Assembly: GCF_021018805.1 (NCBI RefSeq)
Contig: NC_086251.1
Coordinates: forward strand, 41,672,767-41,736,766
Length of the DNA: 64,000 nucleotides
Origin: Prinia subflava
Lineage: Eukaryota; Chordata; Aves; Passeriformes; Cisticolidae
Direction of reading: 5' to 3'
The translations under genes and the position numbers were made by a program. The stretch's first letter is position 1. Every line of letters begins with the position of its first letter. Below are positions 1 to 11,577 of this stretch, in pieces. Below the pieces are notes generated by a model. It saw nothing but the letters and a program-made list of their open reading frames with translations. It did not search any database and was not told the origin of the DNA.

Positions 1-58
1 GTTTATGTCTGTGTGTCTGGAGCTCCCCAAATGACCTCTGCTGTCGGCTTCCTGGCAG

Positions 59-3000
59 GCGCAAGGCAATGAAGGGGCGGCTTTACTTCACCACCAAGGC
101 ACAGAAAGAGGGGAAGATCATGATCAAAACTCACCCCTGCGCCCGCATCTTCTGCTGCCGCTTCTGTGGCTTTGATGAGGTAGGAGGGTGCGGGCAGTGC
201 TGCAGGCAGCACACCTACACCCTAGGCAAAGGCAGAGCATGCAGCTTGCCCCTGCCCCAGTGCACAGCACAGCCCTGGCTGCTCCCACAGGTGGATGCTG
301 AGCAGTACTACGGGGAGCTGGAGGAGAAGCTCACAGATGAGTTCAATGCAGAGCGCAACCGCATCACACTCAAGCGGCTTGATATGGCCTTTGTCACCTT
401 CCAGGATGAGCGGATGACAGCTGTGTGAGTGTCCCTCATGCAACAGCCATGGGGATGTCCTGCAGCCTGTTGGCCACCACTGCCAGGGAACTGGGGCACC
501 TTGCCAGCTTTTCCAACCAAAGGCAGGCAGTGGGTCGGTGTGTTCTATGCCTCTGCCGTCTGTGGAGTTGGCTGCCCTTTAGGGCTGCGGGAAGGGTCTC
601 ACAAGAAGTGAGAGTGACCCATGGCTCCCTCTTCCTGCAGGATTTTGAAGGACTACAGCCACATCCACTGCCGCAAGCACCCCCAGCAGTCCTCTGTCAC
701 CACCGTGGTCAAGTCACACCACTGGGGTGTTCGCTATGCCCCTGCACCCAGCGATATCATCTGGTGAGCCCTCATGGCAGAAGGGAGGGAGGGAGGGAGG
801 GAGGGAGGGAGGGAGGGAGGGGGAACAAGCAGACATGGGTAAGCCCATGTCCATAGCTGTAAGGAGCCCATGTCCATAGCTGTAAGGAGCCCATGTGCAT
901 AGCTATAAGGAGCCTATGCCCATAGCTATAGGAGCCCATATAGCTGTAGGGAACCTTTGTCTGTATCTGTAGGACACTTTCCCAGAGTGATGGGGGCTGA
1001 AAATCCCTCCTATTGCCATAGCACAAGTCAGCAGGGGTGATTGGGGTGATCACCCCAAGGGTGACAGGGCCCAGCCAGCTGAGACTGGGGGTGATTGCCA
1101 GACTCTGATTTCTCTGGCCTACTTCCAAAGCCTCCTGATGATATGGACCTCTGCTGTGGCTGTTCTCTGATCCAGGGGGTTCTGCGTGTCAAAGCAGCGT
1201 GGGGTGGGGAAGAAGGCGAGTTCAGAACAATGTCTGCCAGGATGGTTGGTGCAGATAGCAGGAGGCAGAGCTTCATGAAGCTGTGCCAGGAGGCCCAGAA
1301 CACAGGGTTTTTCCTCTTCATCATGTCCAAGCTGTGTTTTCCTCTTACAGGGAGAATTTATCAGTTCGTGGCACAACATGGTGGGTGCGATTCATTCTGC
1401 TTAATATCTGCCTGTTCGTCCTTCTCTTCTTCCTCACTACTCCAGCCATCATTGTCAACACTATGGACATGTTCAATGTCACACACCCTGTGGAGAGCCT
1501 CAAGGTAGTCCCTAACCCATGCCAATTTTCCTAAAAGGTCATCATTTCCAGGCTTACTTGTGACAGGGTGGGGCACCAGCTGGTGGGGCACTGTCCTAAG
1601 AAGATGAGCTATCACTAGGATGGGCATTGATGAGAAACAAGGTCGTTGATGAGGTGGTGTCTGTGCTTGCTATCCATCCCCTTCTTGTGTTTCCAGTGTC
1701 AGAGCCCTGGGGCAGCACCTGAGCTTTGGTGCTGTTGTCCATGGAGTCAGGCAGGTTGCTGTCCATTCAAGAAGAAAGGTCTGGAAAGGGGTCAGGAGAT
1801 ATTCGGAGCTCCCAGCAGCACAGCTCCTTCTTGCTCCTTATCTGTGAGCTTTTGGGTGGGCACTCAGAACATGGCTGTGGTGGCTTTGGCTGCCCTCAAG
1901 TTCTTATCTCCTGAAACAAATGCCCCTGCTCAGGGAGGGAATGCTCCAGCCCACCTGCTGAATGCACCATTGTGTGCTGTCTCTAGCATGGCTGTGCTGT
2001 GGTGGGTTGCTGAGGGGGTGTTTGGCTTCTCTCTTTCTGCAGAACCCCATCATCACCCAGTTTTTCCCCACACTGTTGCTCTGGGCCTTCTCTGTCTTCT
2101 TGCCCTTCCTTGTCTACTACTCAGCGTTCTTCGAGTCTCACTGGACAAGGTAACGGGGCTGGCCCCCACAGTCCCCCGGGCTGCCATACATGGGAGGAGC
2201 TGCAGTGGAAGGGGAACCCAACCTGCAGGGAGGCAGGCAGTGAGCAGTAGACCACCCACTGGAATAGAGCCCCCTGGGTGTTTCTGTGGGGGTGTTTCTC
2301 TGGGGCTATAGAAAGAACCCCAAGTCCATGCTCAAAGGAGCCATTTGCTTTCCATAGTCCTGAACACTTTCGGGCTACTGACAAAGTCAGGTGGTTTTAA
2401 GATGGATCTGAAGAAGTTTGTAAGAGGGACGTTGTGATGGTGGACAGGCAGCAGCAAGGCCATCCCAGACATGCTTCCAGCCCTCCAAGGCAGAGGTATG
2501 GGTTCAGGATGCTTAACGTAGAGGAAACTGCCCAGCTCCTACAATGTGCTTTCTCTGTCTTGACCCTCCATCAGTGCCAGGCTTTGTGCCTGATAAGTCC
2601 TTGCAAGAGCTTTGTCACCACTCCCCTTCCTTTTTCTGGGGAGAACAGTAGGTCATGAACTGATGCTAGACACCCATCTGCCTCTTGTTGGCTGTCCATA
2701 CCAGCAGGGATGGTAGGAGAGGGCAAAGATGAAGGAGGTTGGGAGTATGAGAGCTTTTACTACAGCAGATTACTCAAGGTAACACACCCTAGCCTGGGAG
2801 AGGCTTTGCAAGATTGCAGTGGAGGCACATTTCAAATGCACACAGCTTTGTGAGGCAGGGAGTAACTCCTTGGTAAAGAGTGAGACCAAGCCCAGCCCCT
2901 CACCTCACCTGCTGCTCTTTCCCAAAAAAGTGCAATGTTCTTTTCTTGTCTTCCTTCTCTGCAGGTCAAGTGAAAATCAGATCACCATGCACAAGTGCTT

Positions 3001-5489
3001 CTTCTTCCTGGTGTTCATGGTTATCATCCTGCCCTCGCTGGGTCTGAGCAGGTAGAGACCACTCTGCCATGCTGCTCTCCCTGCTCACGAGCTGCCAGGA
3101 TCACACCCAGGCCCCTCATCCCGGAAACCCAGCCCCAATGTGCTAAGATCCCATTGCCACTGAAGCACAGTGATCTCTGGGGAGAAAAATACTCTTTAGC
3201 AGTGCTGAGCCACTCACACATGGTCACAGATTGAAACCTTCCCCACAGAGGAGTGGAGCAGAGCAGTTTACCAGGCTGCCACAGCTGACCCAAGGGGGCT
3301 GGTGGCAGTGATCAGCTGCTGCTTGGGTTCAGCAGACCCTGAAAGGGCCTGGTCAGGTATCTGCATAGCTCCAGCTCCAGCAATCCTGGCCATCCAGGAG
3401 GTGAGCACACACTCCACAGTGGTCGTGTGTGGCAGAAGGGGCTGCTCTGGCAATGTAGGGTGCAGAGGGTCTTGCCCACTCAGGACAGGGAAAAGCATGT
3501 GCCTGCTGGGTGTCTCTCTACATCACTCTGTAGCTCCCCTTCTGTCTGAGCTGCTCCTCTTCTTTCCCTTCCAGCCTGGACCTGTTTTTCCGCTGGCTCT
3601 TCGACACCCACTTTCTGGATGAGGCTGAAATCAAGTTCCAGTGAGTAGCAGGAAGCTCCCAAACTTCCCAGGCAAGCGGGAGCACCTGTTGTCCACCACC
3701 AGCAGCTCTTGCAGCGCCTGTCTGAGCATCCTCTCACTGTCTCACCTCTCTGTCCCTGGGGCAGGTGCGTTTTCCTCCCAGACAATGGCGCCTTCTTTGT
3801 CAACTACGTGGTCACCTCCAGCCTGATTGGGACGGCCATGGAGCTGCTGCGCATCCCAGGCCTCCTCGTCTACACGGCTCGCCTCTGCTTTGCCAAGTCT
3901 GAGCCTGAGAGGCTCCATGTCAAGCGGGTACGTGGCTCTGGCCATCTGTGAGCCTTCGTGACCCCCAGCACAGCAGAGATGCTCTCACTGGAAACTCAGG
4001 CTGTCATCATTCTGTGGGGATGCTTGTGGGGACTAGTGGGGGTGAGGCAGTCCTGAGGGCCAGGGTGCAAAGGCAAGTGCAGGCTTTGCAGTGACACTGT
4101 TGGTTGTGCCCCAGAGCCAAGCATACCAGTTCCAGTTTGGACTGGAGTACGCCTGGACCTGCTGTATCTTCTCTGTTGTCATGACCTACAGCATCACCTG
4201 CCCCATCATCGTCCCCTTTGGTGAGTATGGTCCCATGCCCATGGTCCCAGCCATGCCAAGAACAAGCCTGTCCCAGCCACCAGCAGCGTGGCAGTGCAGG
4301 CTTCCTGCAGGGTACGGGAGGGCACCCTTGGGCATCATCCCCTGGGCTTGCCCTGCTGTCCCTATGGCCTGGCTGTCCCCATTGCCTTGCACCCAAATGG
4401 CTCCTCTTGTCCCACCAGGGTTGCTCTACATGCTGCTCAAGCACATGGTTGACCGGTACAACATTTACTACGTGTACATCCCCACCAAACTGAACCAGCG
4501 CCTCCACGTCGCTGCCATCAGCCAGGTTGTGGTGGCCCCCATCCTCTGCATGTTCTGGCTGCTCTTCTTCTCCGTCCTGCGCCTCGGTAGGGAGAACCTG
4601 GGGCTGTGCCCTGCCACTGCTGAGGGTCATATCTGATGCTTGGGGGTGACAAGCCACTGGTGTCACCCTTGAGTGAGGCATGGCATGGAGGGTGGTAAGG
4701 GGGAAGGTGTTGTGAAGACCTGGCAGACGAAAGAGGTGTTGCGTTTTGGGAAGGGGATTGAGAGCTTGTAAAACCCAAAGCAGGCACCACCCTGGGGCTC
4801 AGCTGGACATGCAGCAGGTTCTTGGAGGCTTATGTGCTGCCCCAGTCTCTCTGTGCTCTAGGTCCCACCCGGCCTGTCACCCTCTTCACCTTTGTGGTCC
4901 TCCTTTCCTGCATCGTCTTCTCATTCTTTGGCCTCTGCCTGAAGAAGCTGCAGCCACGGAAACCCTCTAGCTACCAGGTGAGTACAGCCAGCCACCCACT
5001 CTGTTCCTTCACCCCAGTGCATCTCCTCCTTGCTTGCCATGGGGAATTAGAGATAGCACCTGGCTGTCCCTAGCCAAAGCTGGGCCCCCCAAACCATGGT
5101 TTCCTCATGGCCTCCTTCTCCTCAGATGTCTGACCAGTCTGAGGGCGCCTTCAATGATGTGGAGCGGAGCAGCGTTTCCTCTACCCCTAACTCCAATGTG
5201 AGTACCCCTCCACAGCCCTGCTGACCACCTGCCCTTGCTCCCCTGGGTCCTGATGGCCCCCTGCCCCCCGGGGCAGCTCTTTGTGGCCACTGTCCTGCAG
5301 GAGCCTGAGCTGAGCCTGACCCCGGCAGCCTCTCCGGCACACCAGTCCTACGGCACCATGGGCAACCACCTGGAGCCAGTGGAGGATGGGGAGGATGGGG
5401 GCCTGCAGAGCTTCGAGACAGAGCTGGAGACAGTGGAGGGCGAGTACAGGAGCGGCCCCGTGCTGGAGAGCCAGGCTCGGTACCAGTGA
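59..5489 (+). CDS. TMEM63C: TMEM63C, 3' part: last 13 coding exons of an OSCA/TMEM63 mechanosensitive ion channel
   Basis: Exons: 59-179, 291-424, 641-763, 1351-1504, 2043-2149, 2965-3051, 3575-3640, 3765-3927, 4115-4220, 4419-4586, 4862-4977, 5126-5197, 5277-5489. All junctions are GT-AG and all phases agree, giving 543 residues to the TGA at 5487-5489. The N-terminal half lies before the window. The protein shows the family pattern: a cytosolic segment ([18 protein letters not shown]), then about seven hydrophobic spans, including [39 protein letters not shown] and [15 protein letters not shown]. The C-terminal cytosolic tail ([22 protein letters not shown]) is acidic. The family forms stretch- and osmolarity-gated cation channels at the plasma or internal membranes. 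The choice of paralogue C over A or B rests on this tail and on the neighbours NGB, POMT2 and GSTZ1. No frameshift or stop interrupts the visible part. Confidence 0.93.
783..822 (+). repeat. (GGGA)n microsatellite in a TMEM63C intron
   Basis: About ten GGGA units lie directly after the splice donor of the exon ending at 763, inside the intron 764-1350. Four or more G3 runs in series could fold as a G-quadruplex in the nascent RNA. A 23-bp minisatellite follows it. Confidence 0.9.
844..950 (+). repeat. 23-bp minisatellite, about 4.5 copies, TMEM63C intron
   Basis: The unit begins cccatgtccatagctg and ends aaggag. Copies lie at 844-866, 867-889 (identical to the first), 890-912 (two changes) and 913-934 (one base shorter), followed by a decayed partial copy. 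It starts about 20 bases after the (GGGA)n tract. Confidence 0.9.
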
Positions 5490-7380
5490 ACGTCCCTGCC
5501 ATGGCTGAGAACAGACTGCTGAGAGCGGAGGACGTGCCGTGGGGCAGGAAGGAGCCTTCCCTGCACTGGTGGGGGCCACCTTGCTAATGGGGCAGGGGGT
5601 GACAGGACTGATGTGAGGGAGAGACCCCACTGCATGGGCAGTGGCAGGAGCTGATGGTCCCTCCCGCTGCCCACACTGCCTGAGCCCCTAGTGTTCCCCT
5701 GTCCCCAGCTGCCTCTTCCAGCACACAGTGGGGAAGAGGGGGTGCAGCAGTATAGGGAGAGGGTCTCTCTGAGAGGCCGTGTTTTTGAGGGCAGGAGGGA
5801 GGCTCTGGCCCCTCTGAGAGGAATAAGCAGCCCAGACAGCCCAGATGAATGTGCCTGCCACCACGCTGTCCTCTGGGTCCTCAGAGGGGACAGCCACCCC
5901 TAACCATTGCGCCTCACCCCATCCACCCACTGCTCAGGCAGCTGTCCTGCTGCCTTCCCTGCTGCTGGCCTGCAGGCTGCTGCCTGCCCCTGCTTTGCCC
6001 ATTTTAGCAGGGACTGCTGACATGCATGTTTTGGTGGAGGAGGTGAGTGTCCCTACATCGGCCACCAGAGCCCCGACATGAGCACCAACAACCCTGCACC
6101 ATGGCAGGCATCAAATGCAAGCCCAGCTCTTCCTCAACCTCCCAACCCATCCCCCCATCTTGCTACACAATGCCTGTGCCCTTGGGCTCTTGGGGAGAAG
6201 TGGGAGGGCAAGAGACAAGTGTGTTTAATGGCTTTGAGGACAGCTCTTTGTCACTCCTCTTCCCTGGCAGCACCCCATTGTGCTCATGCTCTCACTGGGG
6301 CTGCTCATGGGACCCAGAATAGCTCTGTCCTAATGCAGCAGAACACGGGGGGACAGGTGCAGGCTAGCCTGGACTTCCAGGTCCTCCTGGCCCAACACAT
6401 CCTGCCTGCCCTTGTCCACAAGCTGCAGCTGTGGGATGCCCCCCCAGTAGCCACACCGCCTCTCGAGTGTGTCCTGCTGTGATTAGTGTAAATGCCTGCC
6501 CAGACAGCATACCTGGAGTTTTCCAGCTCCTCCAGACTAGCTGTGGTGGCCCCTGGGGACGAGGGTTTATCCTCATCCTGCTCAGCTCCTTTCCCATCAT
6601 AGCCCACCTGGGCATGCTCACTCCTTACTCAGCCCTGCTTTGGCCTCAGGGCTGATTTTCCTGTCCCCGATTCTCCTGCTAGCTTCAGAGCAACTAGAGT
6701 TGCCACCATCCCAGGGCAGTGCAGGGAAGGAAGAGAGGAAAGTGCAGCTCTGCCAGCCCCAGGGCTGCTGGCGTGGGGAGCACTGTTGTGCAAAGCAGAT
6801 GCTCAGCCAAGGCACTGGTTAGCATTAGTAGTGCTGCAGGGAGGAGGGGTAGTGTGCCAGTTCTGGGCTGAGGGGGAGCTTAAAAGGCAGCCCAGCAGTG
6901 AGAGCATCAAGGGGCCCTTAGGACATTCCTGTGGGGCTGGTGGGTCTCAGCTCAGCCGGCTGGCAGTCCCATGGCCCCCGTCCCACCCACGCTCCTGCAT
7001 GCTGGGACGGTGGCTGCGGCACACTAGGCACAAAGTGGTCACCTCGGGGGAGTCTTGAGCTCAGATGCACCCTTCCAGCCCAAAAAAGTTCCCTAGGGGA
7101 TTTGTGGCCTCCTGCCCAGATGCCTCCGTGGCTGCCCATGGCTGAGCTGCTCCCCTCACTGCCTGCTCCAGAGGCAGCCCCAGGCAGGGCACGGGGATGC
7201 TGGTGGCCTCTCTGAGGGTAGAAGCAAGTGCCTGCTAGTGGCACTGTGTCCTCGGGAGCTCGGGCTGCTGGTCTGATTGCCCTTGGCTGCCCCACTGTAG
7301 GAATGTGCCAGAGGTCTGTACCTTCTCGTGATTTATTGCTATGACCGTGCCTTGAATAAAATGACTTCACCCAGCTGCTG
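5490..7380 (+). other. TMEM63C: TMEM63C 3' untranslated region
   Basis: The stretch after the TMEM63C stop is GC-rich and has no ORF that resembles a protein. It runs to a canonical AATAAA. I infer that the mRNA ends about 15-30 bases after that signal. Later AATAAA copies near 9491 and 9538 on the same strand could serve a longer isoform, but nothing in the sequence favours them. Confidence 0.6.
7355..7360 (+). terminator. TMEM63C: Polyadenylation signal AATAAA, probable TMEM63C mRNA end
   Basis: AATAAA sits in the context cttgAATAAAatgac, about 1.87 kb after the TMEM63C stop codon, and is followed by a TG- and CT-rich stretch. It is the first canonical signal on the plus strand after the stop. 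Confidence 0.6.
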
Positions 7381-10300
7381 CTTGGCGTCTTTCCTGGCAC
7401 CGGTTTAGGGGGAACCCTTCCCACTGGAGGCTTTTCCCACCTGTGGGCTGCTTTTGACCCTGCCTGGGGATGTCCTGCAGAGGCTTCAGTGGCAAGGAGA
7501 CTGCTTGGACACAGCCCCACCTCCAGATGGCCCACTGTGATCCCCATGAAAGCAAACCCCAACAAGTGGGCAGAAGCAGCAAAGTTTCAGGAAGGGAAGA
7601 GCACCTCACTGTGTCCCAAATAGAGTGGCACAGCCCTTGGCACCATCCCTCCTTTGGGGATGGGTTGCAGTCCTGGGACAGTTGTGTGCCTTTCTTGCCC
7701 ACCTTGTGTCAGCAGTCACTCCACTGGCAGAGCTGGCTCAGAACCCCACCACAGGTGCAGATGCTGCTTGAAGGTAGCAGGAGGGTGGCCTGGAGCCCCC
7801 CTGGGACCACAGCAAGGGGCAGGGGCAAGAGGAACCCATCCCATCTGAGGATGAAGCCGATGTTCCCAAAGCTACCCACCAGCAAATCCCAGGGAAGGGA
7901 GTCAACACCATTTTAAAAGTCCTTCTCTAGATTTTGAGGGAATAGTGCTCTTTTCTGCCCTCCTTCCTCCCAAAACACATGCTATTTTTACCTGAATTCC
8001 TGCTTGAATGATTTGCCTCTGTTTTCAGCAAGTTTCTCCTGCTGGTTCCTCCACAGCTTCCCCGGGGTGAGCCCTGCCACTCTGGGTTATGGCACAGGGC
8101 CGAAGGCATGGGGAGGGCTTCCCTTTGGGTGGAAAACTGGAAAATTAAAAACCCATCGCATGCCCCTGCAGAGGCCCCCCGTGGTTTGTAATGAGTGGTA
8201 AACAGAGTTAACACAGAGCATTGCTGTGCCAGGGAGCTGGGCAGGAGCTCTGGCTGTGAGCGAGGGCTGTAATTGCCACCGGTCACAGCTTTCCCAGCCC
8301 TCACACCGGGAAGCTCATCACGGCCTGGGGAGGGGGTGTCAGCCCCATCCCACTGCACCTCTGCCTTGAAACCCGCTCAGGAACCCGCCTCTGACTGCAG
8401 CCTGCACACAGCATCCCTCACAGCCGGGGCCCAGCAATCACAAGGAGTCTCCCGCTGTGCCGGCTGGTGGCAGGCGGTGACGGGAGCATCCCCACAGGGC
8501 AGCAGCCACAGCAAAGGGGCAGTTCGTGGGAGCTGTGGCAAACCTCCCGGCTGGCACAGGCAGGCAAAGATGGGAGTGCTTCTGGAGGCTGCCATGCTGG
8601 CCCTTACCTGCAGTGCCAGGTTTGGGCTCTCACCACCAGTCCTGAGACCAGGAAGAGCTGGAAAACTTAATTTATCAATGACCCAAAGGGGGTATTTCTT
8701 TGCATTTGGATCTCTGCTGCTCTCCTTGCCCTTCACAGCCCATCACACATTGTCTTGTGGAACAAGCCCATCCTAAATGAGCAGCATGGCTCTCCCAGGA
8801 TGTTTTCCCTTCTCTCCTGTGGCAGGGCTGGAATTCCCAGCTTTTGGGAGATGCTATTACAGACCCTGAGGTGGCTTCCCCACTCTAGGCTCCACTCTTA
8901 AGCATCAAGTGCCCAACTCTTACAGGGCTGGACACCCATCATGTCAAAGCTAGAACATGCTAGAAGACAGAACCTCCTGCGTCCTCACCAGCTGCTCCCT
9001 GGGCAGGGCTGCTGGAATGACTCTGCAATCCAGCGGGCAGGGTGAAGGATGCTCCATGGAGCCAGACTGGACTTCTTTATGTGGCCATGCTCCACTGCTG
9101 CAGATGACCACCAGTGGGTGACCAGCAGCAGGTCACCAGCAACAGGTGAGCCAATGCCATGTCAAAAAACAAAAGCAGCAGCTGAACAACAGAACGGGGA
9201 TTTTTAGGCTGATTGCTTAAAATTCTGATTCCATTAGAGACTATTACACTTGAAGGGTCTGAGCAATCAGTAGCAGGGTGTCTGTGTTAGCCCTTCCACT
9301 GCTCACCCATTCAATCACCAGGCACAAAACTCCCAACATGCTTTTGCTGGTGGATGCTTTCTCATGTCAGTCAAGCTGCACTACACAAGTGCTCCCAGGG
9401 ACCAATATCTCCAAAGCCAAAATCAAGAAAAAGCAGTAAACCCCTCTCTGTCATACTTCTTTTCTGATCTGCTTGGGCCTTTTATATTAAAATAAACACA
9501 AGGCATCAAAAACGGCTAAGACTCACTGTTGTTTTTTAATAAACAGTACAGCAGGGTATAAGAGGCACACAGACTAGTTCAGTTCTCTTGGGAGTTACAC
9601 AAAATGTGGCACAGAAGAGCAGTAGTCACGGAGCTGGGAAAGCTAGAGGGAGCAGGGGGGGTTTGGGCAGTAACACCCACATCCCACCCATCACACAGCT
9701 GTCTACTTGTCACATGGAGCCAGAGGGTGTCCCACTGCCACGCTGCTGAAGGCTGATGCCCCATAAGAGGGTTGCAAAGAGGACATCCCCATTCTCAAAC
9801 CCTCCTGCCCCATACCGTGCATCAAAGCTAGTGTCTGGCCCCAGCCCCAGCTCCTCCACCCCTCACTGCTGGGTGCAAGAATGGGGAGGACTCACCTGAG
9901 CCAGCTGATGGAGAGAGCCATGGGCCAGGATGCACACCACCACACTGCAGGGCTGCAGAGGCACAACATGGTGCCACAGGGAGGACAAGGAACGTGGGGG
10001 ATGTTCACTGCCTGTTTCACAAAACCTGTTAGCTTGCCTCCCAAACACAGTTGGAGGGCTTTTTGCTTGCTGGAAGGCCATGGCTACCATCAGGTGTGGT
10101 GGCAGGGCACTAGAGACCCATCTCACAGGGCACCTCGACATCTCCTCCACGGCACAGGCCTAGGAGTCCTGTTATGTTGAGCAGGCAGCCTTCTCCTGCC
10201 CCAGAGTGGAGGACATTGGAAAAGAGGAGAAACGTGTCCTCAGAACAGGACCATCTCAGACCTCAACACTAGGCTCCTCCTGTCTTGAAGAAGAGGCAAA

Positions 10301-10670
10301 AAAAAGGCTGCTGCCTGTAACTGAGTAATTTCTCCACGTCCTTGCTCTGGGGCTAGTGGTGGCTAGAAACATGGGTCTGCTTGTTCCACGGTGACTTCCC
10401 CATAAAGATGAACTCTTCCTCAAAGTGCTCAAGTTCAGCCCCTTCACAGAGCCCTCAGGTGCTGCCTCTCAGCAGTTTTCTGGGATTTCTTCTAGCAGAT
10501 GCATTCTCCTCGCTCCTGTGAGGGTGAGGAACTCTGCAGATGGGCACTGTGAGCAGCTGGGAAGCGCTCCAGATTCTGACAGCATCAGCAGAAAGATTCC
10601 AACTATGCTTCCTCTGGCCAAGAGCCACAATTTCTGGAAGCTGTTGCTATGACACGATTGCAACCTTCAT
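7381..10670. other. Intergenic region between TMEM63C and the NGB 3' end; no gene seen
   Basis: The ORFs here are short and unlike known proteins. The first half (to about 9000) is GC-rich; the second half has an AT-rich patch around 9480-9545 with AATAAA at 9491 and 9538 on the plus strand. I see no transposon that I can name. The interval simply separates two genes that converge on it. Confidence 0.6.
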
Positions 10671-10671
10671 T

Positions 10672-10709
10672 TTTATTTTAAGATATCTTTTCCTTGGATT
10701 TACTTTATT
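10672..10709 (-). terminator. NGB: Two polyadenylation signals, probable NGB mRNA end
   Basis: TTTATT at 10672-10677 and 10704-10709 read AATAAA on the minus strand. They lie about 870-900 bases after the NGB stop codon. That implies a 3'UTR of about 0.9 kb, which is plausible for neuroglobin. They are the first canonical signals I found downstream of the stop. Confidence 0.55.
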
Positions 10710-11577
10710 TTCCTTAACACAAAGCAGTAAACAGACATTGCTACTGCTGCTGTTGCATTTCAAATGGCTCTAAGGTTAAACCAGCTCGCCAAATCAAACA
10801 CAAAGCCTTTCAGCTGGTAGCCCAGCCCTGCCAAAAGTAGTCTCACTCTGGAATTAATGTGACACCACTGCCTGAAGCATCCTTAGGAAACCTACTGGGT
10901 TGTGGCCAACCTGACACAGGGAAAAGCCAGGGATCCCACCCAGGTCAGAGGCAAGGCAGAAGAAAGCACCAGGATTAACCATCTGGTAATGATATATTGA
11001 TGAAGGGACAGGGGGAAAACTCTCTGTAAAGTCTGAGTACAGCCACATGGTGTGACCAGCCTCACTCTCTTGCTGCCTTTTGACCTGGATGGAACCAAAT
11101 CTGTCACTGCCACAGCTGAACCAGGTACAGCAGCACAGGAGGACAAAGCAGTGGTAGACCTGGCAGGTAAAGCACAGAAAATAAGATTTCAGGCAAACAA
11201 GCCCAAGAGGCCTATGCCAGCTGTCACCTACCTAGGGAGGGTAGCAAGAGGAGGGAAGATGAGCAAGCTAAAACCCAGAGTAGGTACATGGATGTTGGTG
11301 CTCCTGAAGGAACTTGGGGCAGGGTGGCCTACCTGTGCTGTGGCACTGCCAGGCTTCACTGCAGGGACATGCCCTGCCAGCCTTTAGCAAAGGCAGAGAC
11401 ATGCTCATGTTGAAGCAGGGTGGAACCATGTGAGTGCCCCCACAGCACGTGGTGAGTGGCAGAGTGGCCATGGGCTGGTGCACACAGAAAGACAGAGGAG
11501 AGAGGCAGCGAGTGCGGCGTGAGACTCCCCGTGCTCAGGACCGCTGCGTGGTCAGGGACAGGGATGGCTGGCACGAT

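Noticed and set aside
4007..4681. 224-codon minus-strand frame across TMEM63C exons
   Set aside because: A shadow of coding exons 4115-4220 and 4419-4586, which read as TMEM63C on the plus strand.
6918..7565. 215-codon minus-strand frame over the TMEM63C 3'UTR
   Set aside because: GC-rich 3'UTR sequence. The translation shows no domain, and the frame runs past the poly(A) signal.
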